A stretch of 64,000 nucleotides of DNA, from the NCBI GenBank assembly GCA_021324915.1, contig JAJPIC010000023.1, forward strand, positions 1 through 64,000, in the 5' to 3' direction. The notes under the pieces are model-generated. The model was not told the origin of the DNA, ran no database searches, and was given only the letters and a program-made list of their open reading frames with translations. Positions 42,830-52,504 of the stretch are shown here, one piece after another (the stretch's first letter is position 1; each line of letters starts with the position of its first letter). Made by a program: the position numbers and the translations under genes. This DNA comes from Beijerinckiaceae bacterium (lineage in GTDB: Bacteria > Pseudomonadota > Alphaproteobacteria > Rhizobiales > Beijerinckiaceae).

Positions 42830-42884
42830 CTTTTGGGATAATCAGGCCTCCGCATGAGAGGCGGCCAAGGCCGGCAAGGTTGAG

Positions 42885-43763
42885 ATGACGATCGCCAGCA
42901 TGACCGGCTTTGCACGCTATCCCGGGGTGACGGGCGCGCTGCGTTGGGCCTGGGAGCTCAAATCCGTCAATGCAAAAGGCCTCGATCTGCGGCTTCGCGT
43001 GCCGCCGGGCTTCGATGCGATCGAGGCCGATGCGCGCGCAAGGCTTGCAGCCAAGCTCAATCGCGGCACGTGCTATGCCACGCTGAGCGTGCAACGCGAA
43101 TCCGTCACGCCGGAAGTGAGGATCAATGAGACCGCATTGCGCCGCCTTGCCGAGACTTTGGCGGGAATAAATGCGCCGGCTTTGCGACCGGCCTCGCTCG
43201 ATGGCCTGCTCGCCGTACGGGGCATTGTCGAGATTCGGGACAGCGAGGACGAGGCGGAGTTGGCGCGCGCGCAGGAGGAGGCACTCGCGGGGCTCGAGGC
43301 CGCGATCGACCTGCTCGTCGCCATGCGGCAAGGCGAAGGGGCGGCCTTGGCCCGGATCATCGATGCCAAGCTCGCGAAAATCGCGCGCCTGCGTCAAGCT
43401 GCCGAGGAATGTCCGGCGCGTCAGCCCGAGGCCATTCGTGCCAAGCTCGCCGAGACCATCGCGCTCATCGCCGGCAATTCCAATTTCGATGAAACCCGGC
43501 TCTATCAGGAGGCGCTCGTGCTTGCCGGCAAAGCGGACGTGCGCGAGGAACTCGACCGGCTCGCCGCCCACGTCAGCGCCATTGTCGATCTTGCGGCGCG
43601 CGGCGGTCCCATAGGGCGGCGGCTCGATTTTCTCGCGCAGGAGCTCGGCCGCGAGGCCAATTCGCTCTGCGCGAAATCGAATGATGCGGCATTGACGGAA
43701 ATCGGCCTCGAATTGCGCATCGAGATCGAGCAATTGCGCGAGCAGGTGCAGAACATCGAATGA
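42885..43763 (+). CDS. YicC family endoribonuclease
   Basis: A 292-residue YicC protein: MTIASMTGFARYPGVTGALRWAWELKSVNAKGLDLRLRVPPG at the start and the strongly conserved C-terminus NFDETRLYQEALVLAGKADVREELDRLAAHV with GRRLDFLAQELGREANSLCAKS. E. coli YicC is a ring-shaped endoribonuclease. The gene overlaps gmk by four bases (ATGA), the usual yicC-gmk pairing, and follows mltG. Confidence 0.96.
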   Translation: MTIASMTGFARYPGVTGALRWAWELKSVNAKGLDLRLRVPPGFDAIEADARARLAAKLNRGTCYATLSVQRESVTPEVRINETALRRLAETLAGINAPALRPASLDGLLAVRGIVEIRDSEDEAELARAQEEALAGLEAAIDLLVAMRQGEGAALARIIDAKLAKIARLRQAAEECPARQPEAIRAKLAETIALIAGNSNFDETRLYQEALVLAGKADVREELDRLAAHVSAIVDLAARGGPIGRRLDFLAQELGREANSLCAKSNDAALTEIGLELRIEIEQLREQVQNIE

Positions 43764-44419
43764 GCCAAGGGGCAATATCCAAAGAGGGAGAAGGCCGGCG
43801 CGGCCTCATGCTGATCCTGTCGTCGCCCTCGGGCGCCGGCAAGACGAGTCTGACGCGCATGCTTCTGCAGAAAAGCGAGCTTGATCTTACTCTATCGATC
43901 TCGGTTACCACGCGGCCGCGTCGCTCGAGCGAAGTCGACGGCATCCATTATTCGTTCATTTCCGGCAAACGCTTCGAAACGATGCGTGACGGCGGCGAAT
44001 TGCTCGAATGGGCGGAGGTGCACGGAAATTTCTACGGCACGCCGCGCGAGCCGGTCGAGCGCACGCTCGCGCAAGGCCGCGACGTGCTCTTCGACATCGA
44101 TTATCAGGGCACGCAGCAGCTCAAGGAGAAGGCAGCCGACGATGTCGTGACAATCTTCGTGCTGCCGCCCTCGATGCGCGAATTGAAGGCGCGGCTCGAA
44201 CGCCGCGCCGAGGACAGCGGCGAAGCCATCGCCAAAAGGCTCGCCAATGCGCGCAACGAAATCTCCCGCTGGACGCTCTACGACTATGTGCTGATCAACG
44301 ACGATCTGCAGGCGACCTTCGAAGATCTCGTCGCAATCCTCAAGTCCGAACGCAAACGCGCGATAAGGCAAAGGAAATTCATCGCCGATTTCGTCGAGCG
44401 GCTGCTCCGCGAGGAATAG
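43760..44419 (+). CDS. gmk: Guanylate kinase
   Basis: GMP kinase of 219 residues, needed for GDP and dGDP supply. The P-loop SSPSGAGKTS is at 21-30, followed by the GMP-binding block SVTTRPRRSSEVDGIHYSFIS and the DVLFDIDYQGTQQLKEKA and RLANARNEISRW segments. An N-terminal extension of about 17 residues precedes the family core, as in other alphaproteobacteria. Coupled to yicC by a four-base overlap. Confidence 0.98.
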   Translation: MSQGAISKEGEGRRGLMLILSSPSGAGKTSLTRMLLQKSELDLTLSISVTTRPRRSSEVDGIHYSFISGKRFETMRDGGELLEWAEVHGNFYGTPREPVERTLAQGRDVLFDIDYQGTQQLKEKAADDVVTIFVLPPSMRELKARLERRAEDSGEAIAKRLANARNEISRWTLYDYVLINDDLQATFEDLVAILKSERKRAIRQRKFIADFVERLLREE

Positions 44420-44477
44420 GCCGGCGTGTATCCGGCATCCAGAGATGCTCGGTCTCGTCTCCGGCGTCATCCGCGGC

Positions 44478-44831
44478 TTATCCGTACTTCCGGCAGACGT
44501 AGACATATTGACCGCACGGCGCCTCATGTGTCGGGCTGCCTTCGCCGACCTTCGTGCAGACGCGTCCCCATGCGACGCAGACGTGGCGTCCCGAATATTT
44601 AGGATATGCGGTTGTCATCGCGGCGGGATGGCCAGGCGCGTAGAGGCCGGGCGGAAGGGGTTGCGGATTGAGCATGATCCGGCCGGAGTGCCAGGGCGAA
44701 TAGAGGCCGGGAGGCAAGGGCTGGGGATTAAGCGCGCGGGTCCAGGCGAAAGCCTGCGTGCCGGGGAACATCTGCAAAGCGGCGCTCGCGATGAGGGCGG
44801 AAGCGACCAGGGGGAGGTGTTTTCTCTTCAT
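44478..44831 (-). CDS. Small secreted protein with two LNPQPLPPG repeats
   Basis: A 117-residue exported protein. After the signal peptide (HLPLVASALIASAALQMFPGTQAFA) it carries two near-identical blocks, ALNPQPLPPGLYSPWHSG and MLNPQPLPPGLYAPGHPA, then a C-terminal part with four Cys (CVAWGRVCTK, APCGQYVYVC) that could form two disulfides. LNPQPLPP-type motifs recur in small uncharacterised bacterial exoproteins; I know no function. The Met at 44831 (MKRKHLP) has AGGCT-type spacing as good as the Met at 44861. It converges with gmk. Confidence 0.8.
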   Translation of the reverse strand: MKRKHLPLVASALIASAALQMFPGTQAFAWTRALNPQPLPPGLYSPWHSGRIMLNPQPLPPGLYAPGHPAAMTTAYPKYSGRHVCVAWGRVCTKVGEGSPTHEAPCGQYVYVCRKYG

Positions 44832-44972
44832 GACCAGACTCCATTTTTCGAGCCTGGTCATTGGTCGCGCGGGCCCGAGCGCAGGTTCATCCCTCTTCCG
44901 CGTGCGGGAGCGAGGGGCGAAGATCGCCGGGTAAGGAGACGGACGCAGCCGGACGCTAGCGCCGCCCGTCGC

Positions 44973-45476
44973 TCAAGCGCAGCTGCGCTCATGGTCGAGC
45001 AGCCATTGCTTGCGTTTCAGCCCGCCGGCATAGCCGGTCAGCGTGCCGTCAGCGCCGATCACTCTATGGCAGGGCACGACAATGCCGACGGGGTTGGATC
45101 CGACGGCGAGCCCGATGGCACGGTTTGCGCCGCGGCGCCCGACGCGCTCTGCCAATTGCCCGTATGTTGTCGTCGATCCGGGCTTGATCCGGCGCAGGCC
45201 GCTCCAGACTTGGCGTTGAAATTCCGTGCCCCCGGTTGCGACCGCAATCTCGGCGAGCGCCGCAAGTTTTCCGGCGAAATATTCATCCAGCGCGCGTGTG
45301 ATCGAATGCGGGGCCGTGGCGGCGCCAATTTCGCACTCCCCATATTGGCGTTTGAGCAGGCGATGCATGCGCGCCTCGTATTCGTCGAAATCGAGCGCGC
45401 GCAGGCGCGCTTCATCGTCGAACACCAAGAGCATCGGTCCAAGCGGGCTCGCCCGCCGATCAAATTGCAAGCGCAT
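44973..45476 (-). CDS. ogt: Methylated-DNA-protein cysteine methyltransferase
   Basis: A 167-residue O6-alkylguanine repair protein. The acceptor Cys136 sits in IVVPCHRVIG, preceded by the DNA-binding helix-turn-helix STTTYGQLAERVGRRGANRAIGLAVGSNP and followed by LTGYAGGLKRKQWLL. It removes alkyl groups from guanine in a one-use reaction. Its start overlaps the end of the Ada-AlkA gene by 17 bases, so both are one operon for alkylation repair. The open frame upstream of 45476 is a shadow of the partner gene. Confidence 0.96.
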   Translation of the reverse strand: MRLQFDRRASPLGPMLLVFDDEARLRALDFDEYEARMHRLLKRQYGECEIGAATAPHSITRALDEYFAGKLAALAEIAVATGGTEFQRQVWSGLRRIKPGSTTTYGQLAERVGRRGANRAIGLAVGSNPVGIVVPCHRVIGADGTLTGYAGGLKRKQWLLDHERSCA

Positions 45477-46941
45477 GAATGATCTCCTTTTGCGGTTCGG
45501 CGGAATCCGCCGTCCAAAGATGAAGCGCGGCATAGGCCCGCCAAGGACGCCAATTTTCGGCGCGCGCGATGAGCTCGGCCGGCGTCGCCCGTCTGCCGGC
45601 GCGGCTGGCGAAAGCGCGCAGCAAGCCGAGATCCGAGGCGGGGAAGGCATCGCTCTGGTTGAGGGCGCGTAGCGCGATGTAATGCGCCGTCCATTCGCCG
45701 ATGCCCGGCAGTTCGGTCAGACGCGCGACGGCGCTTTCGAGATCTCGAGGCGGGTCGAAGAGGTGGTGCGCCTGCGCGGCACGCGCGAGGCTCAGAATGG
45801 TTGCCATGCGTGCGCGCGGCATGCCCAGCGTCGCGAGCGCGGTGTCAGAAACGGCCGGCGGCTGCGGGAAGGCGTAGAGGAGGCCGATCGTCTGCGTGCC
45901 GGGCACCGGATTGCCACAGGCCTTGGCAAGGGCACCTGCCAGCCGGCGAGCCGCCTCGACCGATATCTGCTGTCCAAGAATCGCGCGAACCGCGATTTCA
46001 AATCCATCCCAGGCTCCAGGCACGCGCAGGCCGGGCCTCTCTGCGACGAGCGGCGCGAGGACCGGATCACGGCTCAATTCCTTGGCGATGACGGCCGGAT
46101 CCGCGCCGAGATCGAAGATCCGCCGGATACGGGCGATGATGGTCGGCAGCGCCGAAAGGCGGGTGAAATGCACCTTTATTCGCAGAGCCGATTTCTCCGG
46201 CGCATGCTTGACTTCGATCCATCCGCTCGCCTCGCCGATTTCAATTGTGCGGCGATAGACGCCGTCGGTCACACTTTCGATCCCTGCAATCGCCCGGCGG
46301 CCCAAAAATCCGAGCATCGCCTCCCAATCGTAAGGCGGCCGATAGGGCAGAAGCAGCGAAATCGCCGCGCCGCTCGTGCCGGCTCGGGCGCGGCGCAGAG
46401 CGCCGGGCGGGCGATGATAAAGATCCTGAAACGTCTCGTTGAAACGCCGCACGCTGCCGAAGCCGCTTGCCAGGGCGATCTCCGTCAGTGACAGGTCCGT
46501 CTCGTGAATGAGCTGCTTGGCGAGCAGAATTCGGCGCGTCTGCGCAACGGCAATCGGCGAGGCGCCAAGGTGCTTTTTAAAGAGGCGGCGCAATTGACGT
46601 TCGCCGAGGCCGAGCCGGTTCGCCAAGGCATCGACGCGATCATCGTCGAGCGCACCGCCCTCGATGAGCGCCAAGGCGCGCGAGACCGTGGCCGAGGTAC
46701 CTTTCCAGGCGCCGAGATCAGGCGAACTTTCTGGCCGGCAGCGCAGGCATGGCCTGAATCCTGCTTCCTGCGCCGCCGCCGCCGTCGGGACGAAGACGCA
46801 ATTTTCGAGCTTGGGCGGCCGCGCCGGACAGATCGGCCGGCAATAGATGCCGGTGGTCTTCACGCAGGTGAAGAATTGTCCGTCGTAGCGCGCATCGCGG
46901 GCGAGGACGGCACGATAGCAGAGGGCCGGGTCCAATCTCAT
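45460..46941 (-). CDS. Ada N-domain/AraC/AlkA fusion (alkylation response regulator and glycosylase)
   Basis: A 493-residue three-part protein. Residues 1-75 are the Ada zinc domain with Cys34 and Cys38 (YCRPIC) and Cys65 and Cys68 (CLRC), which takes methyl from phosphotriesters. Residues about 85-190 are an AraC helix-turn-helix (LGERQLRRLFKKHLG, LSLTEIALASGFGSVRRFNETF). From about 200 it is an AlkA 3-methyladenine glycosylase with ILGQQISV, the helix-hairpin-helix ELPGIGEWTAHYIALRAL and the catalytic Asp in PASDLGLLRA. It probably induces the operon it shares with ogt. Confidence 0.95.
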   Translation of the reverse strand: MRLDPALCYRAVLARDARYDGQFFTCVKTTGIYCRPICPARPPKLENCVFVPTAAAAQEAGFRPCLRCRPESSPDLGAWKGTSATVSRALALIEGGALDDDRVDALANRLGLGERQLRRLFKKHLGASPIAVAQTRRILLAKQLIHETDLSLTEIALASGFGSVRRFNETFQDLYHRPPGALRRARAGTSGAAISLLLPYRPPYDWEAMLGFLGRRAIAGIESVTDGVYRRTIEIGEASGWIEVKHAPEKSALRIKVHFTRLSALPTIIARIRRIFDLGADPAVIAKELSRDPVLAPLVAERPGLRVPGAWDGFEIAVRAILGQQISVEAARRLAGALAKACGNPVPGTQTIGLLYAFPQPPAVSDTALATLGMPRARMATILSLARAAQAHHLFDPPRDLESAVARLTELPGIGEWTAHYIALRALNQSDAFPASDLGLLRAFASRAGRRATPAELIARAENWRPWRAYAALHLWTADSAEPQKEIIHALAI

Positions 46942-46995
46942 GGTCCCAGGATAGCGCAAATCGGCGCCGGATCTGGCGGTTTTCGGACGTGGATG

Positions 46996-47859
46996 CTAGG
47001 GCGATCGGGCGGTGCCTTGCAGATCGGCCAAAGCTCGCGCGAGGCGAACGAAGCCTTCGACGTCAATCTCCTCGGCGCGCTTTTGCGGCTCGATCCCTGC
47101 CCTACCGAGCAGCGCAGCCGGATCGGGGCCGAGGGTCCGCAGGCTCTGGCGCAGCATTTTGCGCCGCTGACCGAAGGCCGCCTGAGCGAGTTTGCCGAGG
47201 AGCTGGGCGTCGCAGGGCAAAGGTTCGGCACGGGGCACGAGCTCGACCAATGAGGAGGTGACTTTCGGCGGCGGCGTAAAGGCGGCGGGTGGCACGTCGA
47301 AGAGAATGCGCGTCGCGCAGCGCCAATTGGCGAGCACGGCGAGACGGCCGTAATCGGCGCGCGCCGCGGGCGTTGCGACGATGCGGGCCGCGACCTCCTT
47401 TTGGAACATCAGCACGAGCCGGTCGAACCAGGGTGGCCATGGCTCGGTTTCGAGCCAGCGCGTCAGCAGAGCGGTGCCGATATTGTAGGGCAGATTGGCG
47501 CAGATCCGCGCCGGACGCCTTGAGCCGGCGAGCTGCGAAAGATCGGCTTCGAGCGCGTCTGCTTCGATGATTTCGAGCCGGCCGGGGTAATGGGCCGCAA
47601 TTTCCTCGAGCGCTTCGATCGCGCGTGCGTCGCGCTCGATCGCGATCACCAGCGCCGCGCCTTCACTCAGAAGCGCCCGCGTCAGCCCTCCGGGGCCAGG
47701 CCCGATTTCGATCATCGTTACACCTTCGAGCGGACCTGCGGCGCGCGCGATGCGGGCCGTCAGATTGAGGTCGAAGAGAAAGTTCTGCCCGAGCGATTTC
47801 TTCGCAGCGATGCCATGCTTGGCAACGACTTCGCGAAGCGGCGGCAGATTATCCTTCAC
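46996..47859 (-). CDS. rsmA: 16S rRNA dimethyladenosine transferase
   Basis: RsmA (KsgA) dimethylates A1518 and A1519 of 16S rRNA. The 287-residue protein has [11 protein letters not shown] near the start, the SAM loop IGPGPGG at 52-58, EADALE for the adenosine-binding Asp, and the NLPYN catalytic motif at 122-126. The C-terminal helical domain has the usual [12 protein letters not shown] block. It overlaps the pdxA stop by four bases as the last gene of the lptG operon. Confidence 0.97.
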   Translation of the reverse strand: MKDNLPPLREVVAKHGIAAKKSLGQNFLFDLNLTARIARAAGPLEGVTMIEIGPGPGGLTRALLSEGAALVIAIERDARAIEALEEIAAHYPGRLEIIEADALEADLSQLAGSRRPARICANLPYNIGTALLTRWLETEPWPPWFDRLVLMFQKEVAARIVATPAARADYGRLAVLANWRCATRILFDVPPAAFTPPPKVTSSLVELVPRAEPLPCDAQLLGKLAQAAFGQRRKMLRQSLRTLGPDPAALLGRAGIEPQKRAEEIDVEGFVRLARALADLQGTARSP

Positions 47860-48881
47860 GCAGCAGCGCCGGTTGGAACGCGCGCCATCCGGCCGGCGAG
47901 GCGCAAGGCGGCGATCAGGCTCGAAGGATCGGCTCTGCCCTCGCCAGCGATGTCGAAGGCCGTGCCGTGGTCGGGCGAACAGCGCACGAAGGGCAGGCCC
48001 AAAGTGACGTTGACGGCCTTGTCGAAGGCAAGCGTCTTGATCGGAACAAGGACCTGATCGTGGTACATGCCGATCGCGACGTCGTAATTCGCGCGCGCCG
48101 CCGCATGGAACAAAGTGTCTGCGGGGTAGGGGCCGCGCGCATCTATGCCGAGGCGCTTCAGTTCCGCAACCGCCGGCGCGATGACGGCGATCTCTTCGCG
48201 GCCCATGTGGCCCCCTTCGCCGGCATGCGGATTGAGTCCGGCAAAGGCAAGTCGCGGCGCCTTGATGGCGAACCGTCTCTGCAGATCGCGCGCGACGATC
48301 TTCCCGGTTTCGACGAGCAGCGCGATATCGACGAGCTGCGGCACGCGTTTGAGCGGAACGTGGATGGTCGCCGGCACCACCATCAATTCGGGTGACCAGA
48401 GCAACATCACCGGCCTTGCGGCCTCGCCGTAGAAGCGCTGCGCCAACTGCCCTAGAAATTCGGTGTGGCCCGGATGTTTGAATCCGGCGCGCTTCAAGAC
48501 CTCTTTGGCGATTGGACTGGTGACGATCGCATCGGCTTGCCCGGAGTGAACGCGTTCGACGCCGATCTCGATCGATCGGATCGTCCCCTCTGAATCTGTG
48601 GCGTCAGGCCGGCCCAATACCCCTTTGACCGGATGGCCCAAAGGGAGAACCGGCAGTGCGCGGCCGAAGACGCCTGCGGCCTCGCTCGCCTCGACTGTCT
48701 CGATCGGAACCGGCAGATCGAAACGGCGGGCGAGGCCGGCGAGATGATCGGGATCGGCGATGATGAAAAAAATAGGCGCGGCCTCTTCCGCATGGAGCGC
48801 GAGCCAAGCTTTCAGCGCGAGCTCTGGCCCCACTCCGGAAGGATCGCCGCGCGTGAGCGCAAGCAGGGCGGGTCTTTCCAT
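47856..48881 (-). CDS. pdxA: 4-hydroxythreonine-4-phosphate dehydrogenase
   Basis: PdxA oxidises 4-phosphohydroxy-L-threonine in pyridoxal phosphate synthesis. The 341-residue enzyme begins [22 protein letters not shown], has [10 protein letters not shown] and the metal-binding His in [43 protein letters not shown]. The start shares its A with the surA stop (TAATG). It lies between surA and rsmA, the standard order. Confidence 0.97.
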   Translation of the reverse strand: MERPALLALTRGDPSGVGPELALKAWLALHAEEAAPIFFIIADPDHLAGLARRFDLPVPIETVEASEAAGVFGRALPVLPLGHPVKGVLGRPDATDSEGTIRSIEIGVERVHSGQADAIVTSPIAKEVLKRAGFKHPGHTEFLGQLAQRFYGEAARPVMLLWSPELMVVPATIHVPLKRVPQLVDIALLVETGKIVARDLQRRFAIKAPRLAFAGLNPHAGEGGHMGREEIAVIAPAVAELKRLGIDARGPYPADTLFHAAARANYDVAIGMYHDQVLVPIKTLAFDKAVNVTLGLPFVRCSPDHGTAFDIAGEGRADPSSLIAALRLAGRMARVPTGAAA

Positions 48882-49831
48882 TACTTCTTCACGACGATGA
48901 CCGCGTAGGAGCGGACCTCCTTCAGCTTTCTGGCGGCATCGGCTTCGATCTGGGCCGAGAGCAGTTTTTGCGAGATCTGATCGCGCAGCGCTGTGTCGTC
49001 CGACGACGTGCCCTTGCTGCAGACGGCGATCATTTCGATCCCGTCGACGGTCCGCTGCGGCGCCGTGAGATGGCCGACCGGCGTCTTGTCGAGCACCTGG
49101 CGCATGCCTTCGCTGAGTTGCAGAGAATTGCGGGTGATCGTTTCGCGCACCGCCACGTCTTCCATGCTGCGGGCAGCGGAGAGGCCGCTGTCGCAATCGG
49201 TAAAACGCGTTCGAAACTGCTCGGCTGCCTTCATGCGCGCGGCAATCTCGGCGGGCGATGCGCTCGGGAATATCGTGAAGATCACCTGGTTGACCTTATA
49301 ATCGACTCCGGCGGCGGATTTGCCGCCGCTTCTGGCAAGCTCCTCGCGAACCTGCGTCTCGCTCGCCTCGACGCCCTTGTTATAAGCCTCGATGAGCGTG
49401 AGGAACTGATAATCGGCGGCGAAGTGGTCCTTGATGTGCTGCTCGGGAATGCCGGCGCCCTCCAGAGCCACCATGAGGGCCTCCGGCGCCATTTTGAGCT
49501 GAACGGCCTCCCTGGATATCTGCTGGCCGATTTCGGCATCGGATGCCTTGAGCTTGTATTTCCCCGTCTCGTCGAGCTTCAGAGTATCGTCGATCATGCT
49601 CTGCAAGGCGGCATCGCGGCTGGCGGGCTGATGCAGAACGCGCAGCAGCTTCATCCGCTCGTCTACGTCGATGTCGGTGATCGGATTGCCGTTGACCGTG
49701 GCGATGATGGCTTGGGCATGCACCGGCGATCCCGGCAGAAAAAATGCGATGCCTAATAGAAATCCGGCGAGGATGTTTGCCCTTCGCAGCAGAGACGAGA
49801 AGCTTCGCCGGGTCGGGTTGCCAAGAAACAT
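48881..49831 (-). CDS. surA: SurA-type periplasmic chaperone
   Basis: A 316-residue exported protein: signal peptide to about residue 39 (FLLGIAFFLPGSPVHAQ), SurA N-terminal domain (ATVNGNPITDIDVDERMKLLRV and SMIDDTLKLDETGKYKLKASDAEIG) and one divergent parvulin-like domain (VNQVIFTIFPSASPAEIAARMKAAEQ to TVDGIEMIAVCSKG). SurA delivers outer membrane proteins to the BAM complex; LptD is its best known client and is the next gene upstream. A second parvulin domain is absent, as usual in this group. Confidence 0.93.
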   Translation of the reverse strand: MFLGNPTRRSFSSLLRRANILAGFLLGIAFFLPGSPVHAQAIIATVNGNPITDIDVDERMKLLRVLHQPASRDAALQSMIDDTLKLDETGKYKLKASDAEIGQQISREAVQLKMAPEALMVALEGAGIPEQHIKDHFAADYQFLTLIEAYNKGVEASETQVREELARSGGKSAAGVDYKVNQVIFTIFPSASPAEIAARMKAAEQFRTRFTDCDSGLSAARSMEDVAVRETITRNSLQLSEGMRQVLDKTPVGHLTAPQRTVDGIEMIAVCSKGTSSDDTALRDQISQKLLSAQIEADAARKLKEVRSYAVIVVKK

Positions 49832-49903
49832 TGCGACCTTTCTCCCTTGAGTTTCAATCCCCCATCGGCATGGCTTTTTAGTGATCGTGGCCGGCGCCGC
49901 CGC

Positions 49904-52504
49904 TCATTTTATTCCGTCGAGCGAGCCGCCATTGTAGCTCGCCTGTTTGAACGAGGCATCGCCGAGCGTGCGCAGCTGAATCTCGAATAGCAGCGTTTGA
50001 TTATGCACGAAGGTTCCATATCCATTGTCCTGATAGACCGAGGTGTAGCTCGCCGTGACCGTCGTGCAATCGTTCTGGTAACCGGCTTCGGCGCCGACCG
50101 CTGCGATGGCGAACGGCCCGGGGTTGTTATAGCCGATCAAAGATGGCGGATAGAACTGCCGGCTCATGTCGAATGTGACGTTGCCCTGGACAAAATAATT
50201 GGCGTTGATCTGGTATTTAGAGCTCAGCGCAAGTCCTTGGCGGCGCACGTAATAGCCGAGCACGGGCTGCGACTTGTAATCGGCGAATTGCGCGCTGCCT
50301 GTCCAGGAGCCGAGATTGACGCTCGTGACGGCGTCGAGGCGAACCGGCTGCAGCGTCGCCTGGTCGAATTGTTCCTGCGTCGTGAATGAGATCAGCGGCC
50401 CGGGCACGAAGGTCAACGAAGCAACGTAGTTCGACCAAGGCGTATCGAGCCCCGAGCTCAAACCGACATTGGCCGCATCCGGGCTGGCATAGCTGTTCGT
50501 TCCGGCGACTTGAACGGATTGGCCTGCCGTGACGTTGATATAGCCGCCATTCTTGAAATTGAACGTCGCCTCGCCGCCGTAATTGGCGCGCGTACCCGTT
50601 TCGAACCGATCGTAGCCCGAATATTTATCCCAGGTGAAGAGATTGGTCGTATCGAAGACGAGGCTTTGCGAGTCGAGATTTACGAGCGTGTCGGCGCCGA
50701 TCAGATTATTGGGCCGCGCGATGAGCTGGCCGATGGGTTCGACGACCAACGAGCCAGCGTCCGTATTGGCGAGGATCGGATAGCGATATTCGAGTCCGGC
50801 GCCGGGAACGACATAGCCGTTCGTGCCGCTCGTGACGAAATTCGTCTGCGCCGCGTTCGGAATGATCGAGGCGCCGGAAGCCGAGGTGAAGACGTCGGCA
50901 TTGGTCGTGTTGAGGTCGAGCCATTGGCCGTTGACGCGGGCAAAAGCGAAGGGCGTCCAGACCTCGCCGACCGGATCGACATATTGGCGCTGCCAGGACA
51001 CGTCCGCCGTCACACGCGAATAATCGCCGCCGATGCCGCGCAGAAGGCAAGAACCGGTCGTCGTGCCGGGCGTATAGCTCGGGCAGACGTTATAAAGCCC
51101 GTAAGCCTTGTCGAGATCCTGCGCACCGACCGCCTGGTAGTTTGCGAGCCCGGCGGAGAGATTGGTGAGGTTGAAATCCAAGGTGACATTGCCGCCGACT
51201 CCGTTCGTCTTGGCCGGATCGACGTTGAACATCTTGTTGTAATCGAGGACCGGAATGGCGTTCGGCTGCTGTGCCTGTATGTCGTTGGCGGTCAGGCCTT
51301 CGAAATGATAGCCGCGCAGGTCGAAATAGCCTTGATCGCCCTGTCCGGTCAGATAGGCGGTCGAGATCGCCTCGCTGAGATAATTGGATGAGACCGTCTT
51401 GTTGGCGACATTGTAGTCGCTCAGGAACCATTTGTCGGTCAGCAGGGTGAAGTCCCAGCCGTATTTCCAAAAATCGTTGATCTTGAATTCGCCGCCGCTC
51501 TCGAAATTGCCGCGCAGCACCCGCCCGCCCGGGCCGTAGGGGCTCGAAGGAAAGAGATTGGGCTGTTCCTGAAAGATTCCGTTGCCGCGGATGAAATATT
51601 CGCCGTTCGCGAGCCGGTGGCGCCATTCGAGCGTGCCGAAGAAACCTTCTTTCAGAAAATAAGCGGGAGTGAAGGTGAGATCATAATTCGGCGCCATGGC
51701 CCAGAAGATCGGGACCGCAACGCCCGGCCCCGCATAGGTCATGTCGAGATATTTGGGGGAGAGGACGCCGGACTTGCGTTTGACGCTCGGGTCGGGAGAC
51801 GAGAAGAACGGCACCCACATCACGGGAATGCCGACGAATTCCAGCCAAGCGTCGGTATAATAGATCATCTTCTCGTCCTTCTTATGGACGATGCGCTTGG
51901 CACGGACCCGCCAAAGAGGCGGTTTTGAAGGATCGTCGGCGCAGACGGCGCAGGCCGTATAAGTTCCCTTCTGGTAGACCTCCGTATTGCCCTGGATGAT
52001 TTCGGTATGCGGCGCGCTCACGTAAGTTTTTGACGCGGTTTCGGCGCGCAGGCTTTCGATGAATCCGTTGGCGAAATCCTTGGTGAGATCGAAGCGCGCG
52101 CCGTGCAGAATCGTGCCGTCGGGTTCGGTGAGCTTGGCGTGGCCCTCGGCGTAAACCCGGCCGGAATTGCGGTCGTAGACGATGCGGTCGGCCTGCAGAA
52201 TGCGGCCTTCGTAATAGGCGCGCGCATTGCCTTCGGCTGCGACCGTATTCTTGTCCTTGTTGTAGACGAGCTGGTCCGCCTCGACGAACATTTTCGATTT
52301 CTGAGCGGGCGGCGGATTGGCGTTCTGCGCGCCGGCGGGGATGACCAAGGCGAGAGAGAGCGCGAGACAGAGCGCGAGGCGGCCGAAATTGCCCGCGAGT
52401 TGCCTAGCGGTCGCGCGAACGCGCCGAGCCTCCTCGCGCAGCCGGGCGACTGCGCGGAGCTCGGAACGGGCAGAGTGAGCGGCGGGGCAACACCTGCGCC
52501 CCAT
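49904..52504 (-). CDS. lptD: LPS assembly protein LptD
   Basis: LptD is the outer membrane barrel that inserts lipopolysaccharide. The 866-residue precursor has a basic 40-residue head, a hydrophobic signal segment (LALCLALSLALVIPAGA), the OstA/jelly-roll domain (MFVEADQLVYNKDKNTVAAEGNARAYYEGRILQADRI) and the C-terminal barrel with the conserved DPSVKRKSGVLSPKYL and PNYDLTFTPAYF blocks. Four Cys lie between residues about 155 and 400. Its start overlaps the lptG stop (ATGA). The head before the signal segment is longer than usual. Confidence 0.96.
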   Translation of the reverse strand: MGRRCCPAAHSARSELRAVARLREEARRVRATARQLAGNFGRLALCLALSLALVIPAGAQNANPPPAQKSKMFVEADQLVYNKDKNTVAAEGNARAYYEGRILQADRIVYDRNSGRVYAEGHAKLTEPDGTILHGARFDLTKDFANGFIESLRAETASKTYVSAPHTEIIQGNTEVYQKGTYTACAVCADDPSKPPLWRVRAKRIVHKKDEKMIYYTDAWLEFVGIPVMWVPFFSSPDPSVKRKSGVLSPKYLDMTYAGPGVAVPIFWAMAPNYDLTFTPAYFLKEGFFGTLEWRHRLANGEYFIRGNGIFQEQPNLFPSSPYGPGGRVLRGNFESGGEFKINDFWKYGWDFTLLTDKWFLSDYNVANKTVSSNYLSEAISTAYLTGQGDQGYFDLRGYHFEGLTANDIQAQQPNAIPVLDYNKMFNVDPAKTNGVGGNVTLDFNLTNLSAGLANYQAVGAQDLDKAYGLYNVCPSYTPGTTTGSCLLRGIGGDYSRVTADVSWQRQYVDPVGEVWTPFAFARVNGQWLDLNTTNADVFTSASGASIIPNAAQTNFVTSGTNGYVVPGAGLEYRYPILANTDAGSLVVEPIGQLIARPNNLIGADTLVNLDSQSLVFDTTNLFTWDKYSGYDRFETGTRANYGGEATFNFKNGGYINVTAGQSVQVAGTNSYASPDAANVGLSSGLDTPWSNYVASLTFVPGPLISFTTQEQFDQATLQPVRLDAVTSVNLGSWTGSAQFADYKSQPVLGYYVRRQGLALSSKYQINANYFVQGNVTFDMSRQFYPPSLIGYNNPGPFAIAAVGAEAGYQNDCTTVTASYTSVYQDNGYGTFVHNQTLLFEIQLRTLGDASFKQASYNGGSLDGIK

